Shown one piece after another: positions 45,036 through 54,177 of a stretch of DNA of 64,000 bases. Position numbers and translations under genes: made by a program. How positions within the stretch are numbered: position 1 is the stretch's first letter; each line of letters begins with the position of its first letter. A model generated the notes under the pieces. That model did no database searches, had not been told where the DNA came from, and was given only the letters and a program-made list of their open reading frames with translations. Origin of the DNA: Streptomyces yangpuensis (GTDB lineage: Bacteria > Actinomycetota > Actinomycetes > Streptomycetales > Streptomycetaceae); assembly GCF_001005295.1 (NCBI RefSeq), contig NZ_LBMK01000002.1:1456378-1520377 (forward strand), written 5' to 3'.

Positions 45036-46625
45036 ATGACCCCCACGGATCCCGTCCCGCGGACGGATCCGGCCGCCCGTCCGGCCGACGTCACCACGTC
45101 GGCCGGACGGCCGCGCGCCGGAGCCCGCCCGCCCGCCGTCCTCCTGCTCCCCGCGGCCGTTGCCGCCGTGTTCGCGCTCCTGCCCCTCGGCTACCTCGCC
45201 GTCCGCTCCCTCGAACGCGGACCCGCCTTCGCCTGGGACGTCGTCGCCGACGAGCGCACGGCCCAGCTCCTCGGACGCAGCCTCGCACTGGCTGCCGTGG
45301 TCGTCATGGCCTGCCTGCTCCTGGGCGTCTCGCTGGCCTGGCTCACCGTACGCACCGATCTGCCCGGCGCCCGGGCCTGGTCGGTACTGGTCACGCTGCC
45401 TCTGGCCGTCCCCAGCTACGTCGCCGCGTTCGCCTGGCTCTCCGCCTTCCCCGACCTCGAAGGGTTCGCCGGAGCCGCCATCGCCCTGACGCTGGTGAGC
45501 TTCCCGTACGTGTACCTCCCGGTCACCGCCGCCCTGCGCGGCACCGACCCGGCACAGGAGGAGGTCTCCCGCTCGCTCGGCCACGGGCCGCTCACCACCT
45601 TCCTCCGCGTCACCCTGCCGCAGCTGCGCCCCGCGGCCGCCGGCGGATCCGTGCTCGTCGCGCTGTACGTGCTCTCCGACTTCGGAGCCGTCTCGCTGAT
45701 GCGCTACGACACCTTCACCCGCGGCATCTACACCTCCTACCGGGCCAGCTTCGACCGCACCCCGGCCGCCGCCCTCAGCATCGTCCTCGTCGTGATGACG
45801 ATCGCACTGGTCGCGGCCGAGGCGCGGACCCGCGGCCGCGCGGGCCATGCCCGCACGGGCACCGGCACCGCACGCCCCGCCGTCCCCGCGGCGCTCGGCC
45901 GGTGGCGCACCCCCGCTCTCGCCTGGTGCGGCGCGGTGACCGCGATCTCCGTCCTGACCCCGCTGGCCACCCTCGGCTACTGGCTCGCCGTGGGGAACTC
46001 CGCGACCTGGGACCCCGGCTCACTCCTCGACACCGCCGGCACCACCCTCGCCGTCGCCGCCGCGGGCGCCGCGCTCACCACCCTCCTCGCCCTGCCGGTC
46101 GGGGTGATCGCCGCCCGCCACCGCGGCCGCACCGCCACCCTGCTGGAGCAGTCGGCCTACGCGGGCCACGCCCTCCCCGGCATCACCGTCGCCCTGTCCC
46201 TGGTCTTCTTCGCCGTCCGGTACGCCGAACCGATCTACCAGGAACTCCCCCTGCTCGTCTGCGCGTACGCGGTGCTGTTCCTGCCCGTCGCCGTCGCCGG
46301 CACCCGCGCCGCCGTGCTCCAGTCCCCGCCGGTACTGGAGGACCTCGCCCGCTCGCTCGGACGGAGCCCGCTGAGAGTGCTGCGCGAGGTCACCGTGCCG
46401 CTGGCCGCCCCGGGTGTGGCCGCCGGAGCCGCCCTCACCTTCGTGGTCTGCATGAAGGAACTCCCCGCGACCCTCCTGCTGCGCCCCACCGGCATGGACA
46501 CCCTGGCCACCCGCCTCTGGACCGAGACCGGCACCGGATCCTTCGCCGCCGCCGCGCCCTACGCCGCCGCCCTGATCCTGCTGGCCGCCATCCCGTCCTA
46601 CCTCCTCGGAAGGCACCGCACATGA
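45036..46625 (+). CDS. Ferric-iron ABC transporter permease (FbpB/SfuB family, two-domain)
   Basis: This 529-residue permease has about twelve hydrophobic segments in two repeated halves, as in FbpB/SfuB. Each half shows the cytoplasmic EAA loop: 'TDPAQEEVSRSLGHGPLTTFLRVTLPQLRPA' in the first and 'VLEDLARSLGRSPLRVLREVTVPLAAPG' in the second. The N-terminus begins with a disordered Pro/Ala/Arg stretch of about 35 residues. It forms the channel of the iron importer. Its stop overlaps the ATPase start (ATGA). Confidence 0.92.
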   Translation: MTPTDPVPRTDPAARPADVTTSAGRPRAGARPPAVLLLPAAVAAVFALLPLGYLAVRSLERGPAFAWDVVADERTAQLLGRSLALAAVVVMACLLLGVSLAWLTVRTDLPGARAWSVLVTLPLAVPSYVAAFAWLSAFPDLEGFAGAAIALTLVSFPYVYLPVTAALRGTDPAQEEVSRSLGHGPLTTFLRVTLPQLRPAAAGGSVLVALYVLSDFGAVSLMRYDTFTRGIYTSYRASFDRTPAAALSIVLVVMTIALVAAEARTRGRAGHARTGTGTARPAVPAALGRWRTPALAWCGAVTAISVLTPLATLGYWLAVGNSATWDPGSLLDTAGTTLAVAAAGAALTTLLALPVGVIAARHRGRTATLLEQSAYAGHALPGITVALSLVFFAVRYAEPIYQELPLLVCAYAVLFLPVAVAGTRAAVLQSPPVLEDLARSLGRSPLRVLREVTVPLAAPGVAAGAALTFVVCMKELPATLLLRPTGMDTLATRLWTETGTGSFAAAAPYAAALILLAAIPSYLLGRHRT

Positions 46626-47668
46626 CCGACCTGCAGATCACCGGCCTGGTCAAGGCGTACGGCCCCGGTGCGCCGGTCCTCGACGGCCTCGACCTCACCG
46701 TGCCCGCGGGATCCCTGGCGGCCGTACTCGGACCGTCCGGCTGCGGCAAGACCACCCTGCTGAGGATCATCGCCGGATTCCTGCGCGCCGACACCGGCAC
46801 CGTCACCATCGGAGGGCGCACACTCAGCGGTCCCGGCCTGCACCTCCCGCCCGAGCGCCGCCGCATCGGCATCGTCCCCCAGGAAGGCGCGCTCTTCCCG
46901 CACCTGAGCGTGGCCCGCAACGTCGCCTTCGGGCTCACCGGCCTCGACCGTCCCACCCGCCGCCGCCGCACCGAGGAGATGCTCGAACTCGTCGGTCTCG
47001 GCGGCTACGGCGACCGCATGCCGCACGAGCTCTCCGGCGGCCAGCAGCAGCGCATCGCGCTGGCCCGGGCCCTGGCCCCGGAACCGGCCCTCGTCCTGCT
47101 CGACGAGCCGTTCAACGCCCTCGACAGCGCCCTTCGCACCGGCGTGCGGGCCGATGTGTGCGCGGCACTGCGGGCCACCGGCGCCACCGCCCTGCTGGTC
47201 ACCCACGACCAGCAGGAAGCCCTCTCGACCGCCGACCTCGTCGCTGTCGTCCGCGGCGGCCGTGTCGCCCAGTGCGGCACACCCCACGAGGTGTACCGCA
47301 GGCCCGCCGACCCCTGGGTCGCCGCCTTCGTCGGAGACGCGGTCCTGCTCCCCGGAACCGCCGACCACGGTGCGGCGGCCACCGCCCTGGGGCGCATCCC
47401 GCTGGCGGGGGTGCCCGACCCGGTACGCGAAGGTCTGGTGTTGCTCAGGCCCGAGCAGCTCCGGCTGACCGACCCCGACGCTGCCGAAGCCAGGGGCACC
47501 GTGACCGACGTACGTTTCTACGGGCACGACGCCATGGTCACCGTCGCGGTCGACGGCATCGACCAGGCGATCGGCGTCCGTGTCCCGGGCCCGACCTCCG
47601 CCACCCCCGGCGAGCGGACGGGCATCGAGGTGACGGGGGAGACCACCCTGCACCCCACCGCCGTGTGA
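46622..47668 (+). CDS. Ferric-iron ABC transporter ATP-binding protein (FbpC-like)
   Basis: This 348-residue ATPase has Walker A 'VLGPSGCGKTTLLRIIAGFL', Q-loop 'IGIVPQEGALFPHLSV', signature 'LSGGQQQRIALARALA', Walker B 'LVLLDEPFNALD' and H-loop 'LLVTHDQQEALSTAD'. The last 100 residues form a TOBE-type domain ('LLRPEQLRLTDPDAAEARGTVTDVRFYGHDAMVTVAVDG' in outline). It completes the three-gene iron importer under the iron box at 43948. ATG 46622 overlaps the permease stop. Confidence 0.92.
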   Translation: MTDLQITGLVKAYGPGAPVLDGLDLTVPAGSLAAVLGPSGCGKTTLLRIIAGFLRADTGTVTIGGRTLSGPGLHLPPERRRIGIVPQEGALFPHLSVARNVAFGLTGLDRPTRRRRTEEMLELVGLGGYGDRMPHELSGGQQQRIALARALAPEPALVLLDEPFNALDSALRTGVRADVCAALRATGATALLVTHDQQEALSTADLVAVVRGGRVAQCGTPHEVYRRPADPWVAAFVGDAVLLPGTADHGAAATALGRIPLAGVPDPVREGLVLLRPEQLRLTDPDAAEARGTVTDVRFYGHDAMVTVAVDGIDQAIGVRVPGPTSATPGERTGIEVTGETTLHPTAV

Positions 47669-47837
47669 CCCGCCGACAGCCGTCCGAGCGGGACGGCGGA
47701 GCGGATCCGGCGACTGCCGCCGGGCCGGCATCCCGCGTCGGGATCTCCCGCCCGGGCCCGGTGAGCGCCGGAAGAGGCGGGCGCACGCGGGCAGCCTGTG
47801 CGATGAATGGCGCCCCCGTGCGCCCTTGGCCGAAAGT

Positions 47838-47984
47838 GGCGCTGCCCGTACGTTTGGCCCGGTCACGTGACAGCGTGCGGAAGTCCGGTGCAACTCCGGC
47901 ACGGTCGCGCCACTGTGTACCGGGACCGGCGCCCATACGGGCCGCTGGTGATCGGTGAGTCAGACCCCAGGCTGTCCGCACATG
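47838..47984 (+). ncRNA. Cobalamin riboswitch (orphan)
   Basis: The plus strand shows the cobalamin aptamer signatures in order: GCGGAA before CCGGTGCAACTCCGG (47885-47899), then GGTCGC and GCCACTGT (47909-47916, the B12-box part), a GC-rich variable arm (47917-47954) and GTGAGTCAGAC (47955-47965) before the closing stem CTGTCCGCAC. No B12 transport or synthesis gene follows. The next gene downstream is arginine deiminase, about 630 bases away and behind other elements. Ends are approximate. Confidence 0.85.
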
Positions 47985-48390
47985 CTCAGCCGAACGGGAC
48001 GCGTGTTCCCCCGGGAGGGCCAGTGTGCCGCTGCCCACTGCTGTCAGCACCGTTCGCCCACTGCATGTTCGGGCCAGGTCGCGCTCGTTGCGCCCGCGCA
48101 CGACAGACTGGCTGTGTCCGGCCACCGCTTTCTCTGAGCGCAGCGGACGCTTGACGTTCAGCCGCCTGCGTCGGACGCCGACCGATGACGTGACGCGGAT
48201 CCGTCCAGCCGGAGGCTGACCCGCCCGCCCGAGGTGAGACCGGCAGGTCCTGCCGCCCCGACCCGGGGCGCTCAGGCATGTCCTGGACAACCATGTCCTG
48301 ACCAATTCGGCCGGCGGTGGGCAGGCTGCCGGCCCAGGGGGCTTGTCGGCGCGCCGTGACGGCCTGTGCCACCGCGCCTGGTTGCCGACC

Positions 48391-48426
48391 GTCGCCCCGC
48401 AGGGCCGAAGGGCCCTGCGGGGCGAC
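48391..48426 (+). promoter_or_regulatory. 16-bp perfect inverted repeat containing a DosR-like box, upstream of arcA
   Basis: GTCGCCCCGCAGGGCC (48391-48406), loop GAAG, then its exact complement (48411-48426). The centre is AGGGCC-GAAG-GGCCCT (48401-48416), the same 6-4-6 palindrome found upstream of adhE and the response regulator gene. It may act as an operator in DNA; if transcribed it would also form a very stable RNA hairpin. It lies about 200 bases before the arcA start. Confidence 0.7.
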
Positions 48427-48611
48427 CGAACGGGTCCTCCCGGCGAGTGCCGACCGGCCCGCCACCAGGGACTGTTGCCGCCGGGCACGAGGGGACGCGA
48501 GTGACAGAGTTCAAGTGCTCCCCGAGGCGCCCCCAGAGGATGCCCGGCCGGGCGCACGTCCCGATACCGCGCCCGCCGAGCGCACCTTCCTTCTCACCCA
48601 CGGGGGACCCC

Positions 48612-49835
48612 ATGACCTTTCACGTCGACTCCGAGACCGGCCGGCTGAAGCAGGTCATCCTGCACCGCCCCGACCGCGAACTGACACGCCTCACACCCAC
48701 CAACAAGGACGAGCTCCTTTTCGACGACGTGCTGTGGGCCAAGCGCGCCCGCGAGGAGCACGACGCCTTCGCCGACGTCCTGCGGGACCGCGGAGTGCGC
48801 GTGTACCTCCTCGCCGACCTGCTCACCGAGACGTTGGACGGCATCGAAGCGCGGCAGCTCGTGCTGGACCGGGTCTTCGACGAACGCGAGTTCGGCATCC
48901 TCGGCACCGACCGGCTCCGCACGTACTTCGACTCCCTGGAGCCGGCCGCACTGACCGCCTGCCTCATCGGCGGCGTCACCAAGGCCGAACTGCTGGAGCA
49001 CACGGGCCCGATACCGAGCGTACGACTGCACGCCATGGCGCCCGACGACTTCCTCCTCGCTCCGCTGCCCAACCACCTGTTCACCCGCGACACCTCGTGC
49101 TGGGTGTACGACGGCGTGAGCGTCAACCCGATGAACAAGCGGGCACGGCGCCGCGAAACGGTTCACTTCGAAGCCATCTACCGACACCACCCCCTTTTCG
49201 AGAAGAGGGAGTTCCACCGGTGGACCGACGGGCAGGAGGCTTATCCCGCCACCGTCGAGGGCGGCGACGTCCTGGTCATCGGCAACGGCGCGGTGCTCAT
49301 CGGCATGAGCGAGCGCACCACACCTCAGGCCGTGGAGAATCTCGCCCTGCGCATGTTCGCGGCGGGTTCCGCCCAGCGGGTCGTGGCCGTCAGCCTGCCG
49401 AAGAGCCGCAGCTTCATGCACCTCGACACGGTCATGACGATGGTCAGCGGTGACACCTTCACCCGCTACGCCGGCCTCGGCATGCTGCCGTCCTCCACGA
49501 TCGAGCCGGGCACCGGCGGGGAGGGGCTGAGGGTCACCGACCACGCCCCCGAGGACATGGACCGGGCCATCGCCGACGCGCTGGGTCTGCCCTCCATCAA
49601 CGTCCTCACCCCGAGCCAGGACCTCCGGTCCGCCGAGCGGGAGCAGTGGGACGACGGCTGCAACGTGCTGGCCGTGGAGCCCGGTGTGGTCGTCGCCTAC
49701 GAGCGCAACGTGACCACCAACACCCACCTGCGCAAGAGCGGGATCGAAGTCATCACCGTGCGAGGCAGCGAACTCGGCCGGGGCCGTGGTGGTCCGCGGT
49801 GCATGACCTGCCCCATCGAACGCGAGGCCGTCTGA
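48612..49835 (+). CDS. arcA: Arginine deiminase
   Basis: This 407-residue enzyme converts arginine to citrulline and ammonia, the first step of the ATP-yielding arginine deiminase pathway. Hallmarks are '[18 protein letters not shown]' at the N-terminus, '[19 protein letters not shown]', '[23 protein letters not shown]', '[12 protein letters not shown]' (catalytic His) and the C-terminal '[16 protein letters not shown]' with C397 as the predicted nucleophile. ATG 48612 is preceded by GGGGGACC. It is the first gene of an arcABC-carrier operon. A DosR-box-like palindrome lies at 48401-48416, predicting induction by the OsdR-type regulator at low oxygen. Confidence 0.95.
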   Translation: MTFHVDSETGRLKQVILHRPDRELTRLTPTNKDELLFDDVLWAKRAREEHDAFADVLRDRGVRVYLLADLLTETLDGIEARQLVLDRVFDEREFGILGTDRLRTYFDSLEPAALTACLIGGVTKAELLEHTGPIPSVRLHAMAPDDFLLAPLPNHLFTRDTSCWVYDGVSVNPMNKRARRRETVHFEAIYRHHPLFEKREFHRWTDGQEAYPATVEGGDVLVIGNGAVLIGMSERTTPQAVENLALRMFAAGSAQRVVAVSLPKSRSFMHLDTVMTMVSGDTFTRYAGLGMLPSSTIEPGTGGEGLRVTDHAPEDMDRAIADALGLPSINVLTPSQDLRSAEREQWDDGCNVLAVEPGVVVAYERNVTTNTHLRKSGIEVITVRGSELGRGRGGPRCMTCPIEREAV

Positions 49836-49909
49836 CCGCCCCTCCCGCGCCCCCCGAGTCCCCGTCATCCGCCCGCCGCGCACACCCCGTACCCGTCAAG
49901 GAGCCCGCC

Positions 49910-50911
49910 ATGCACGACGACCTGCACCAGCGCCCGTTCGTGAAGGAACTCGACTTCACTCCCGAGGAGTTCCGCCACCTGCTGGAACTCTCCGCCGACA
50001 TCAAGACCGCCCGCCGCGAGGGGCGCGAGGAACAGCGGCTGCGCGGCAGGAACATCGCGGTCATCTTCGAGAAGACCTCGACGAGGACCCGGTGCGCCTT
50101 CGAAGTGGCCGCGCACCAGCAGGGCGCGCACGTGACCTACCTCGACCCGGCCGGATCCCAGCTCGGGCACAAGGAGTCCATCAAGGACACCGCACGCGTC
50201 CTCGGCCGCTACTACGACGGGATCGAATACCGGGGCAGCGACCAGCGCCTGGTGGAGGAGCTCGCCCAGCACGCCGGCGTTCCGGTCTGGAACGGCCTGA
50301 CGGACCAGTGGCACCCCACCCAGTCGCTCGCCGACGTGCTCACCATGTGGGAGCACACCGACAAACCGCTGAACCAGGTGTCCTTCGCCTACCTGGGCGA
50401 TGCCAGGAACAACGTCGGCAACTCCCTCCTGATCGTCGCGGCGATGCTCGGCATGGACGTACGCATGGTCGGCCCGCGATCGCTGCACAACGCCTCCGAC
50501 GTCGTCGACCAGGCGCGGCGGGCGGCGGCCGTCAGCGGTGCGCGCATCACCCTGACCGAGGACGTGACCGAAGGCGTGGCCGGCGTCGACTTCGTCTACA
50601 CCGACGTGTGGCTCTCCATGGGAGAGCCGCCGGAGATGTGGGACGAGCGCATAGCCCTGCTCAAGCCATACCAGGTGACGACGAAGACCCTGGAAGCGAC
50701 GGGCAACCCGGCCGTCAAGTTCATGCACTGCCTTCCGGCCTTCCACAACAGCGACACCACCGTCGGGGCCAAGATCGCTGCGCGGACCGGCATGACCGCG
50801 CTGGAGGTCACCGACGAGGTGTTCGAGTCCTCGCACTCCATCGTGTTCGACCAGGCCGAGAACCGGCTCCACACCATCAAGGCCGTCCTCGTCGCCACCC
50901 TCGGCGACTGA
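49910..50911 (+). CDS. arcB: Ornithine carbamoyltransferase (catabolic type)
   Basis: This 333-residue enzyme splits citrulline with phosphate into ornithine and carbamoyl phosphate when it works in the deiminase direction. Motifs are complete: carbamoyl-phosphate loop '[20 protein letters not shown]' (STRTR 57-61), '[18 protein letters not shown]', 'DVWLSMGEP' and the ornithine-site '[16 protein letters not shown]'. Length and the position between deiminase and carbamate kinase genes argue for the catabolic ArcB rather than the biosynthetic ArgF. AAGGAG lies seven bases before ATG 49910; 74 bases separate it from arcA. Confidence 0.94.
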   Translation: MHDDLHQRPFVKELDFTPEEFRHLLELSADIKTARREGREEQRLRGRNIAVIFEKTSTRTRCAFEVAAHQQGAHVTYLDPAGSQLGHKESIKDTARVLGRYYDGIEYRGSDQRLVEELAQHAGVPVWNGLTDQWHPTQSLADVLTMWEHTDKPLNQVSFAYLGDARNNVGNSLLIVAAMLGMDVRMVGPRSLHNASDVVDQARRAAAVSGARITLTEDVTEGVAGVDFVYTDVWLSMGEPPEMWDERIALLKPYQVTTKTLEATGNPAVKFMHCLPAFHNSDTTVGAKIAARTGMTALEVTDEVFESSHSIVFDQAENRLHTIKAVLVATLGD

Positions 50912-50944
50912 ACCGGCATCCCCTCGACCTCCGGAGAACACGTC

Positions 50945-51898
50945 ATGCGTGTAGTCGTCGCACTGGGCGGCAACGCCCTTCTGCGCCGCGGGGAGCGGCC
51001 GGACGCCGCCGTGCAGCTCGCCAACATCCGCGCCGCCGTGTCCGCGCTCGCCCCCCTCGCGCACGAGCACGAACTCGTCATCACCCACGGCAACGGACCA
51101 CAGGTCGGCGTACTCGCTCTCCAGAGCGCCGCCGACCGCTCCCTGAGCAGCCCCTACCCCTTCGACGTCCTCGGCGCGGAGACCCAGGGCATGATCGGCT
51201 ACTGGCTGCTCCAGTCCCTGCAGAACGCCCTGCCGGGACGCCAGGTCTGCGCCCTGCTCAACCAGACCCTTGTCTCCGCGGCCGACCCGGCCTTCGCCGA
51301 CCCGGCCAAATTCGTGGGCCCCGTCTACGACCGGACCGAAGCGGAGCGACTGGCTGCCGAACGCGGCTGGACGGTCAAGCAGGACGGCGTCCACTGGCGA
51401 CGCGTCGTACCGTCCCCCCGTCCACAACGCGTCGTGGAGACCCGGCTCATCCGGCTGCTGCTGAACTCGGGAGCGGTGGCCGTGTGCGCCGGAGGCGGCG
51501 GCGTGCCGGTGATCCGTGACGAACAGGGGCAGCTGACCGGCGTCGAAGCCGTGGTGGACAAGGACCTCACCGCCGCCCTGCTGGCCGAGGCGCTCGACGC
51601 CGACGCGCTCCTGCTGCTCACGGACGTTCCCCACGTCTCGCTCGGCTACGGCACCCCCGGCGCCGAGCCCGTCGGACGGACCACGCCCGCGGCCCTGAGG
51701 GCCCAGCAGTTCCCCGCCGGATCCATGGGCCCCAAGGTCGACGCCGTGTGCCGGTTCGTCGAGCTCACCGGCGCAATGGCGGCCATCGGCGCTCTCGAAG
51801 ACGCCCGAGCCATCCTCGACGGAGCCGCCGGCACCGTCGTCACACCCAGCGGCAGCTACCGCGAAGCCCGCCATGACGGAACACAGGACCTGACATGA
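50945..51898 (+). CDS. arcC: Carbamate kinase
   Basis: This 317-residue kinase transfers phosphate from carbamoyl phosphate to ADP, giving the ATP gained by the pathway, plus ammonia and CO2. It begins with the family's 'RVVVALGGNALLRRGE' and has 'HELVITHGNGPQVGVLALQ', 'DVLGAETQGMIGYWLLQSLQN', 'VCAGGGGVPVI', 'VDKDLTAALLAEALDADALLLLTDV' and 'PAGSMGPKVDAVCRFVE'. CGGAGAACACGTC precedes ATG 50945. The stop overlaps the carrier gene start (ATGA), so the two are translationally coupled. Confidence 0.95.
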   Translation: MRVVVALGGNALLRRGERPDAAVQLANIRAAVSALAPLAHEHELVITHGNGPQVGVLALQSAADRSLSSPYPFDVLGAETQGMIGYWLLQSLQNALPGRQVCALLNQTLVSAADPAFADPAKFVGPVYDRTEAERLAAERGWTVKQDGVHWRRVVPSPRPQRVVETRLIRLLLNSGAVAVCAGGGGVPVIRDEQGQLTGVEAVVDKDLTAALLAEALDADALLLLTDVPHVSLGYGTPGAEPVGRTTPAALRAQQFPAGSMGPKVDAVCRFVELTGAMAAIGALEDARAILDGAAGTVVTPSGSYREARHDGTQDLT

Positions 51899-53427
51899 CT
51901 CTGCAGAGCGCACCCGCATCCCCGCAGCCGGCCAGAGCCAGAACGGACTCCGGCGCGCCCGACGCCCCACCGCGGCGGCTTCGGTTCCCGTCCGCCTTCA
52001 CCGTCCTGATCGTCGTCACTGTCGCGGTCTGGGCCCTGACGTTCGTCATCCCCGCCGGCCGCTACGACACCAAGGACGGCAGCCCCGTACCGGGCACCTA
52101 CCACTCCGTGGAACTGACCACCGGATTCTGGGAGCGGCTCAAAGACCTGTTCCTCGCCCCGGTCAACGGTCTGTACGGCGTCACCGAGACCGGGACCGGC
52201 CTCACCGCACCTGGCGGGACCGGCTCCTTCGCGGGCGCGGCGGGCGTGTTCCTCTTCATCCTGGCCGTGGGCGCGTTCATCACCGTCACGATGCGCACCG
52301 GGGCCCTCACGACGGGAGTGGCGCGCCTCGCGCAGCGTCTGCACCACCGCAGGACCCTGCTGCTGGTGGTCCTGCTGACGGTGTTCTCCCTCGGCGGGAC
52401 CACGTACGGCATGGCCGAGGAAACCCTCGGCTTCTACGGGCTGATGATCCCCCTGATGCTGAGCCTGGGCTACGACCGCATGGTCGCCGCGACGGTCATC
52501 ATGGTGGGAGCCGGGGTCGGCACCCTCGCCTCGACCGTGAACCCCTTTGCCACCGGTGTGGCTTCCGACAGCGCCGGCATCGGCACAGGAGACGGCATCG
52601 TCCTGCGACTGGTGATGTGGGCCTGCCTGACGGCCCTGGCAGCCGCTTACGTCGTGCGCTACGCCCGCCGCATCACCGAGGACCCCTCCCGGTCGCTGAC
52701 ACCCCTCACCGAGGACGACCTCCGCATCAAGGCCGAGGGTGGCGAAGCGGCGAAGCTCACGAGTCGCCAGCGCACGGTCCTGTGCCTTTTCGCGGCCACC
52801 TTCCTCTTCATGATCTTCGCCGTGGTGCCCTGGGCCGATCTGCACGTCACCTTCCTGCCCACCCTCGGCTGGTACTTCCCCGAACTCGCCGCCCTGTTCA
52901 TCGTCGCGGCGGTCGCCGTGGGGCTGGTCGGCGGCCTGGGCGAGAAGGGCACGGTGAACGCCGTCACCGCCGGCGCAGGGGACTTCATCGGAGCGGCGGT
53001 GATCGTCATGCTGGCCCGGGGAGTCACGGTGATCATGAACAACGCCAGTGTCACCGACACCATCCTCGACGTCCTGCGCAGTGCGGTGGCCGACACGTCC
53101 TCCGGCGTGTTCGCCGTCCTGATGTTCCTGGTGAATCTCCCGCTGGCCTTCTTCGTCCCCTCCTCGTCCGGCCACGCGGCCCTCGCCATGCCCATCCTCG
53201 CTCCCCTGGCCGACTTCGCCGGAGTGAGCCGGGCCCTGGTGGTGACCGCGTACCAGTCGGCTTCCGGATGGGTGAACCTCGTCACGCCCACCTCGGCCGT
53301 CGTCATGGGCGGCCTCGCCCTGGCCAAGGTCCGCTACGACCAGTACCTGCGCTTCATGGCACCACTGATGGGCGCCCTGCTGGTGGCCGTCGCCGGATTC
53401 CTCGCACTCGGTGCGGCCGTGCGCTGA
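51895..53427 (+). CDS. YfcC-type arginine/ornithine carrier
   Basis: This 510-residue membrane protein has about twelve hydrophobic segments and belongs to the YfcC / C4-dicarboxylate anaerobic carrier (DcuC-like) family: 'SAFTVLIVVTVAVWALTFVIPAGRYD', 'MRTGALTTGVARLAQRL', 'GMAEETLGFYGLMIPLMLSLGYDRM', 'GVGTLASTVNPFATGVASDSAGI' and 'FFVPSSSGHAALAMPILAPLADFAGV' are diagnostic. In other bacteria YfcC proteins sit in arc operons and exchange arginine for ornithine. Here it fills the ArcD role. A 12-bp terminator hairpin follows at 53449-53480. Confidence 0.9.
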   Translation: MTLQSAPASPQPARARTDSGAPDAPPRRLRFPSAFTVLIVVTVAVWALTFVIPAGRYDTKDGSPVPGTYHSVELTTGFWERLKDLFLAPVNGLYGVTETGTGLTAPGGTGSFAGAAGVFLFILAVGAFITVTMRTGALTTGVARLAQRLHHRRTLLLVVLLTVFSLGGTTYGMAEETLGFYGLMIPLMLSLGYDRMVAATVIMVGAGVGTLASTVNPFATGVASDSAGIGTGDGIVLRLVMWACLTALAAAYVVRYARRITEDPSRSLTPLTEDDLRIKAEGGEAAKLTSRQRTVLCLFAATFLFMIFAVVPWADLHVTFLPTLGWYFPELAALFIVAAVAVGLVGGLGEKGTVNAVTAGAGDFIGAAVIVMLARGVTVIMNNASVTDTILDVLRSAVADTSSGVFAVLMFLVNLPLAFFVPSSSGHAALAMPILAPLADFAGVSRALVVTAYQSASGWVNLVTPTSAVVMGGLALAKVRYDQYLRFMAPLMGALLVAVAGFLALGAAVR

Positions 53428-53448
53428 ATCGCCACGGGTCACGCAGGA

Positions 53449-53480
53449 GGCCGGCTGGTCGGGACATCGACCAGCCGGCC
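53449..53480 (+). terminator. Terminator hairpin of the arc operon
   Basis: GGCCGGCTGGTC (53449-53460), loop GGGACATC, then its exact complement GACCAGCCGGCC (53469-53480), 22 bases after the carrier stop. No T-run follows, as is normal for Streptomyces terminators. Confidence 0.85.
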
Positions 53481-53527
53481 ACCGTCGTGCGCCCGGTACG
53501 ACGCGGGCCTCACGGCTCTGCCGGGCG

Positions 53528-53541
53528 CGGCCGACCGGCCC
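53528..53541 (+). promoter_or_regulatory. DosR-box-like palindrome upstream of the small membrane protein gene
   Basis: CGGCC-GACC-GGCCC keeps the 5-4-5 layout of the palindromes at arcA and adhE with one half-site change. The bases that follow (CTGGGCGCCCCCCGCTC) are nearly the same as those after the adhE palindrome (CTGGGGCGCCCCCCGTTC), so the two promoters share more than the box. Confidence 0.55.
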
Positions 53542-53620
53542 CTGGGCGCCCCCCGCTCATCCGCGACAGCGAGATCCGGCGGGGCAGGGTGCCCGTTACC
53601 CGCTCAAGGAGATGGGCCTC

Positions 53621-53842
53621 ATGCCCGGACTGCCGGCCATCGGAGCCGCTGCAGCCATCGGCCTCGGCGTGATTCTCGCCTTCGCGGTGGACCGGCAGTC
53701 GGACGGTGCCGACCGGTCACTGGTGGGGCTGATCATGATGGCGGCCGGGACGCTCGCCCTGTTGCCGCCACCCACATGTCCGCCACGACTCCCCTATGGG
53801 GAAGAGGCCGTGAGGCGGGACGCGCCAGGTCGAGGGCGCTGA
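53621..53842 (+). CDS. Small DUF6458-like membrane protein
   Basis: This 73-residue protein starts at ATG 53621, nine bases after AAGGAG; the ATG at 53612 is too close to that site. It has the two-helix pattern of the actinobacterial DUF6458 type: 'AAAAIGLGVILAFAVDRQS' and 'DRSLVGLIMMAAGTLALL', joined by a D-G-x-D turn. The C-terminal 25 residues are Pro/Arg-rich and do not resemble the family's usual end, which may reflect a frameshift or a lineage-specific tail. Its promoter resembles that of adhE, so it is probably induced with the dormancy genes. Confidence 0.65.
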   Translation: MPGLPAIGAAAAIGLGVILAFAVDRQSDGADRSLVGLIMMAAGTLALLPPPTCPPRLPYGEEAVRRDAPGRGR

Positions 53843-54177
53843 GCCCCGCCGGGAGACGGGCGGAGCCGCTCAGGCAGCCGTCGGGTGGGGCGCCTGCCCC
53901 GGCGGACGGCTTCTCGCTGCGGATGGCCCGTGGACGCGGACCGGTGTCGCGCCCTCCGGACACGCGCCCCTCGCCGCGCCGGCGGCCGTTCCTTCCGGCC
54001 GGCATCACGAGCAACCCGCCGACCACTGCGGGCACAGCACACAGGAGTCCTCGTCGCGCGGCTGCGTGACGAGGACTCCTGGTGCAAAGGGGACGACGGT
54101 GCCCGCCGAGGGGCCGCGGCCGCGGCGGGACCGGCCTGCCGTGGCTGGTCCCGCGTCCGCGGTGCGGCCCGTGACGG
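53843..54177. other. 335-base interval with a strong hairpin
   Basis: No gene is seen. A perfect 14-bp hairpin (54042-54081) lies in the middle. A further GGGACC...GGTCCC pair (about 54137-54162) lies just after the end of the universal stress protein gene and may be its terminator. Confidence 0.55.
54042..54081. terminator. Bidirectional 14-bp terminator hairpin
   Basis: CAGGAGTCCTCGTC (54042-54055), a 12-base loop, then its exact complement GACGAGGACTCCTG (54068-54081). It lies between the convergent small membrane protein and universal stress protein genes and can terminate both. Confidence 0.8.

Larger units (their letters stand above)
47669..48611. other. 943-base non-coding interval: riboswitch and arcA leader
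   Basis: The interval holds the cobalamin riboswitch (47838-47984). A frame from GTG 48025 (64 codons, after GGGAGGGCCAGT) follows it but has only about 75 percent GC at third positions and no family likeness. A 16-bp perfect hairpin (48391-48426) lies before the deiminase gene. Between 48180 and 48390 I see nothing definite. Confidence 0.6.

Noticed and set aside
48025..48219. 64-codon frame right after the cobalamin riboswitch, with GGGAGG before GTG
   Set aside because: Third-position GC is only about 75 percent by count, and the Arg/Thr-rich peptide resembles nothing; kept only as a remark on the riboswitch.
47669..53480. The arc operon as a recent foreign island
   Set aside because: Codon use and GC look like the rest of the window, and no mobility gene or attachment repeat is seen.
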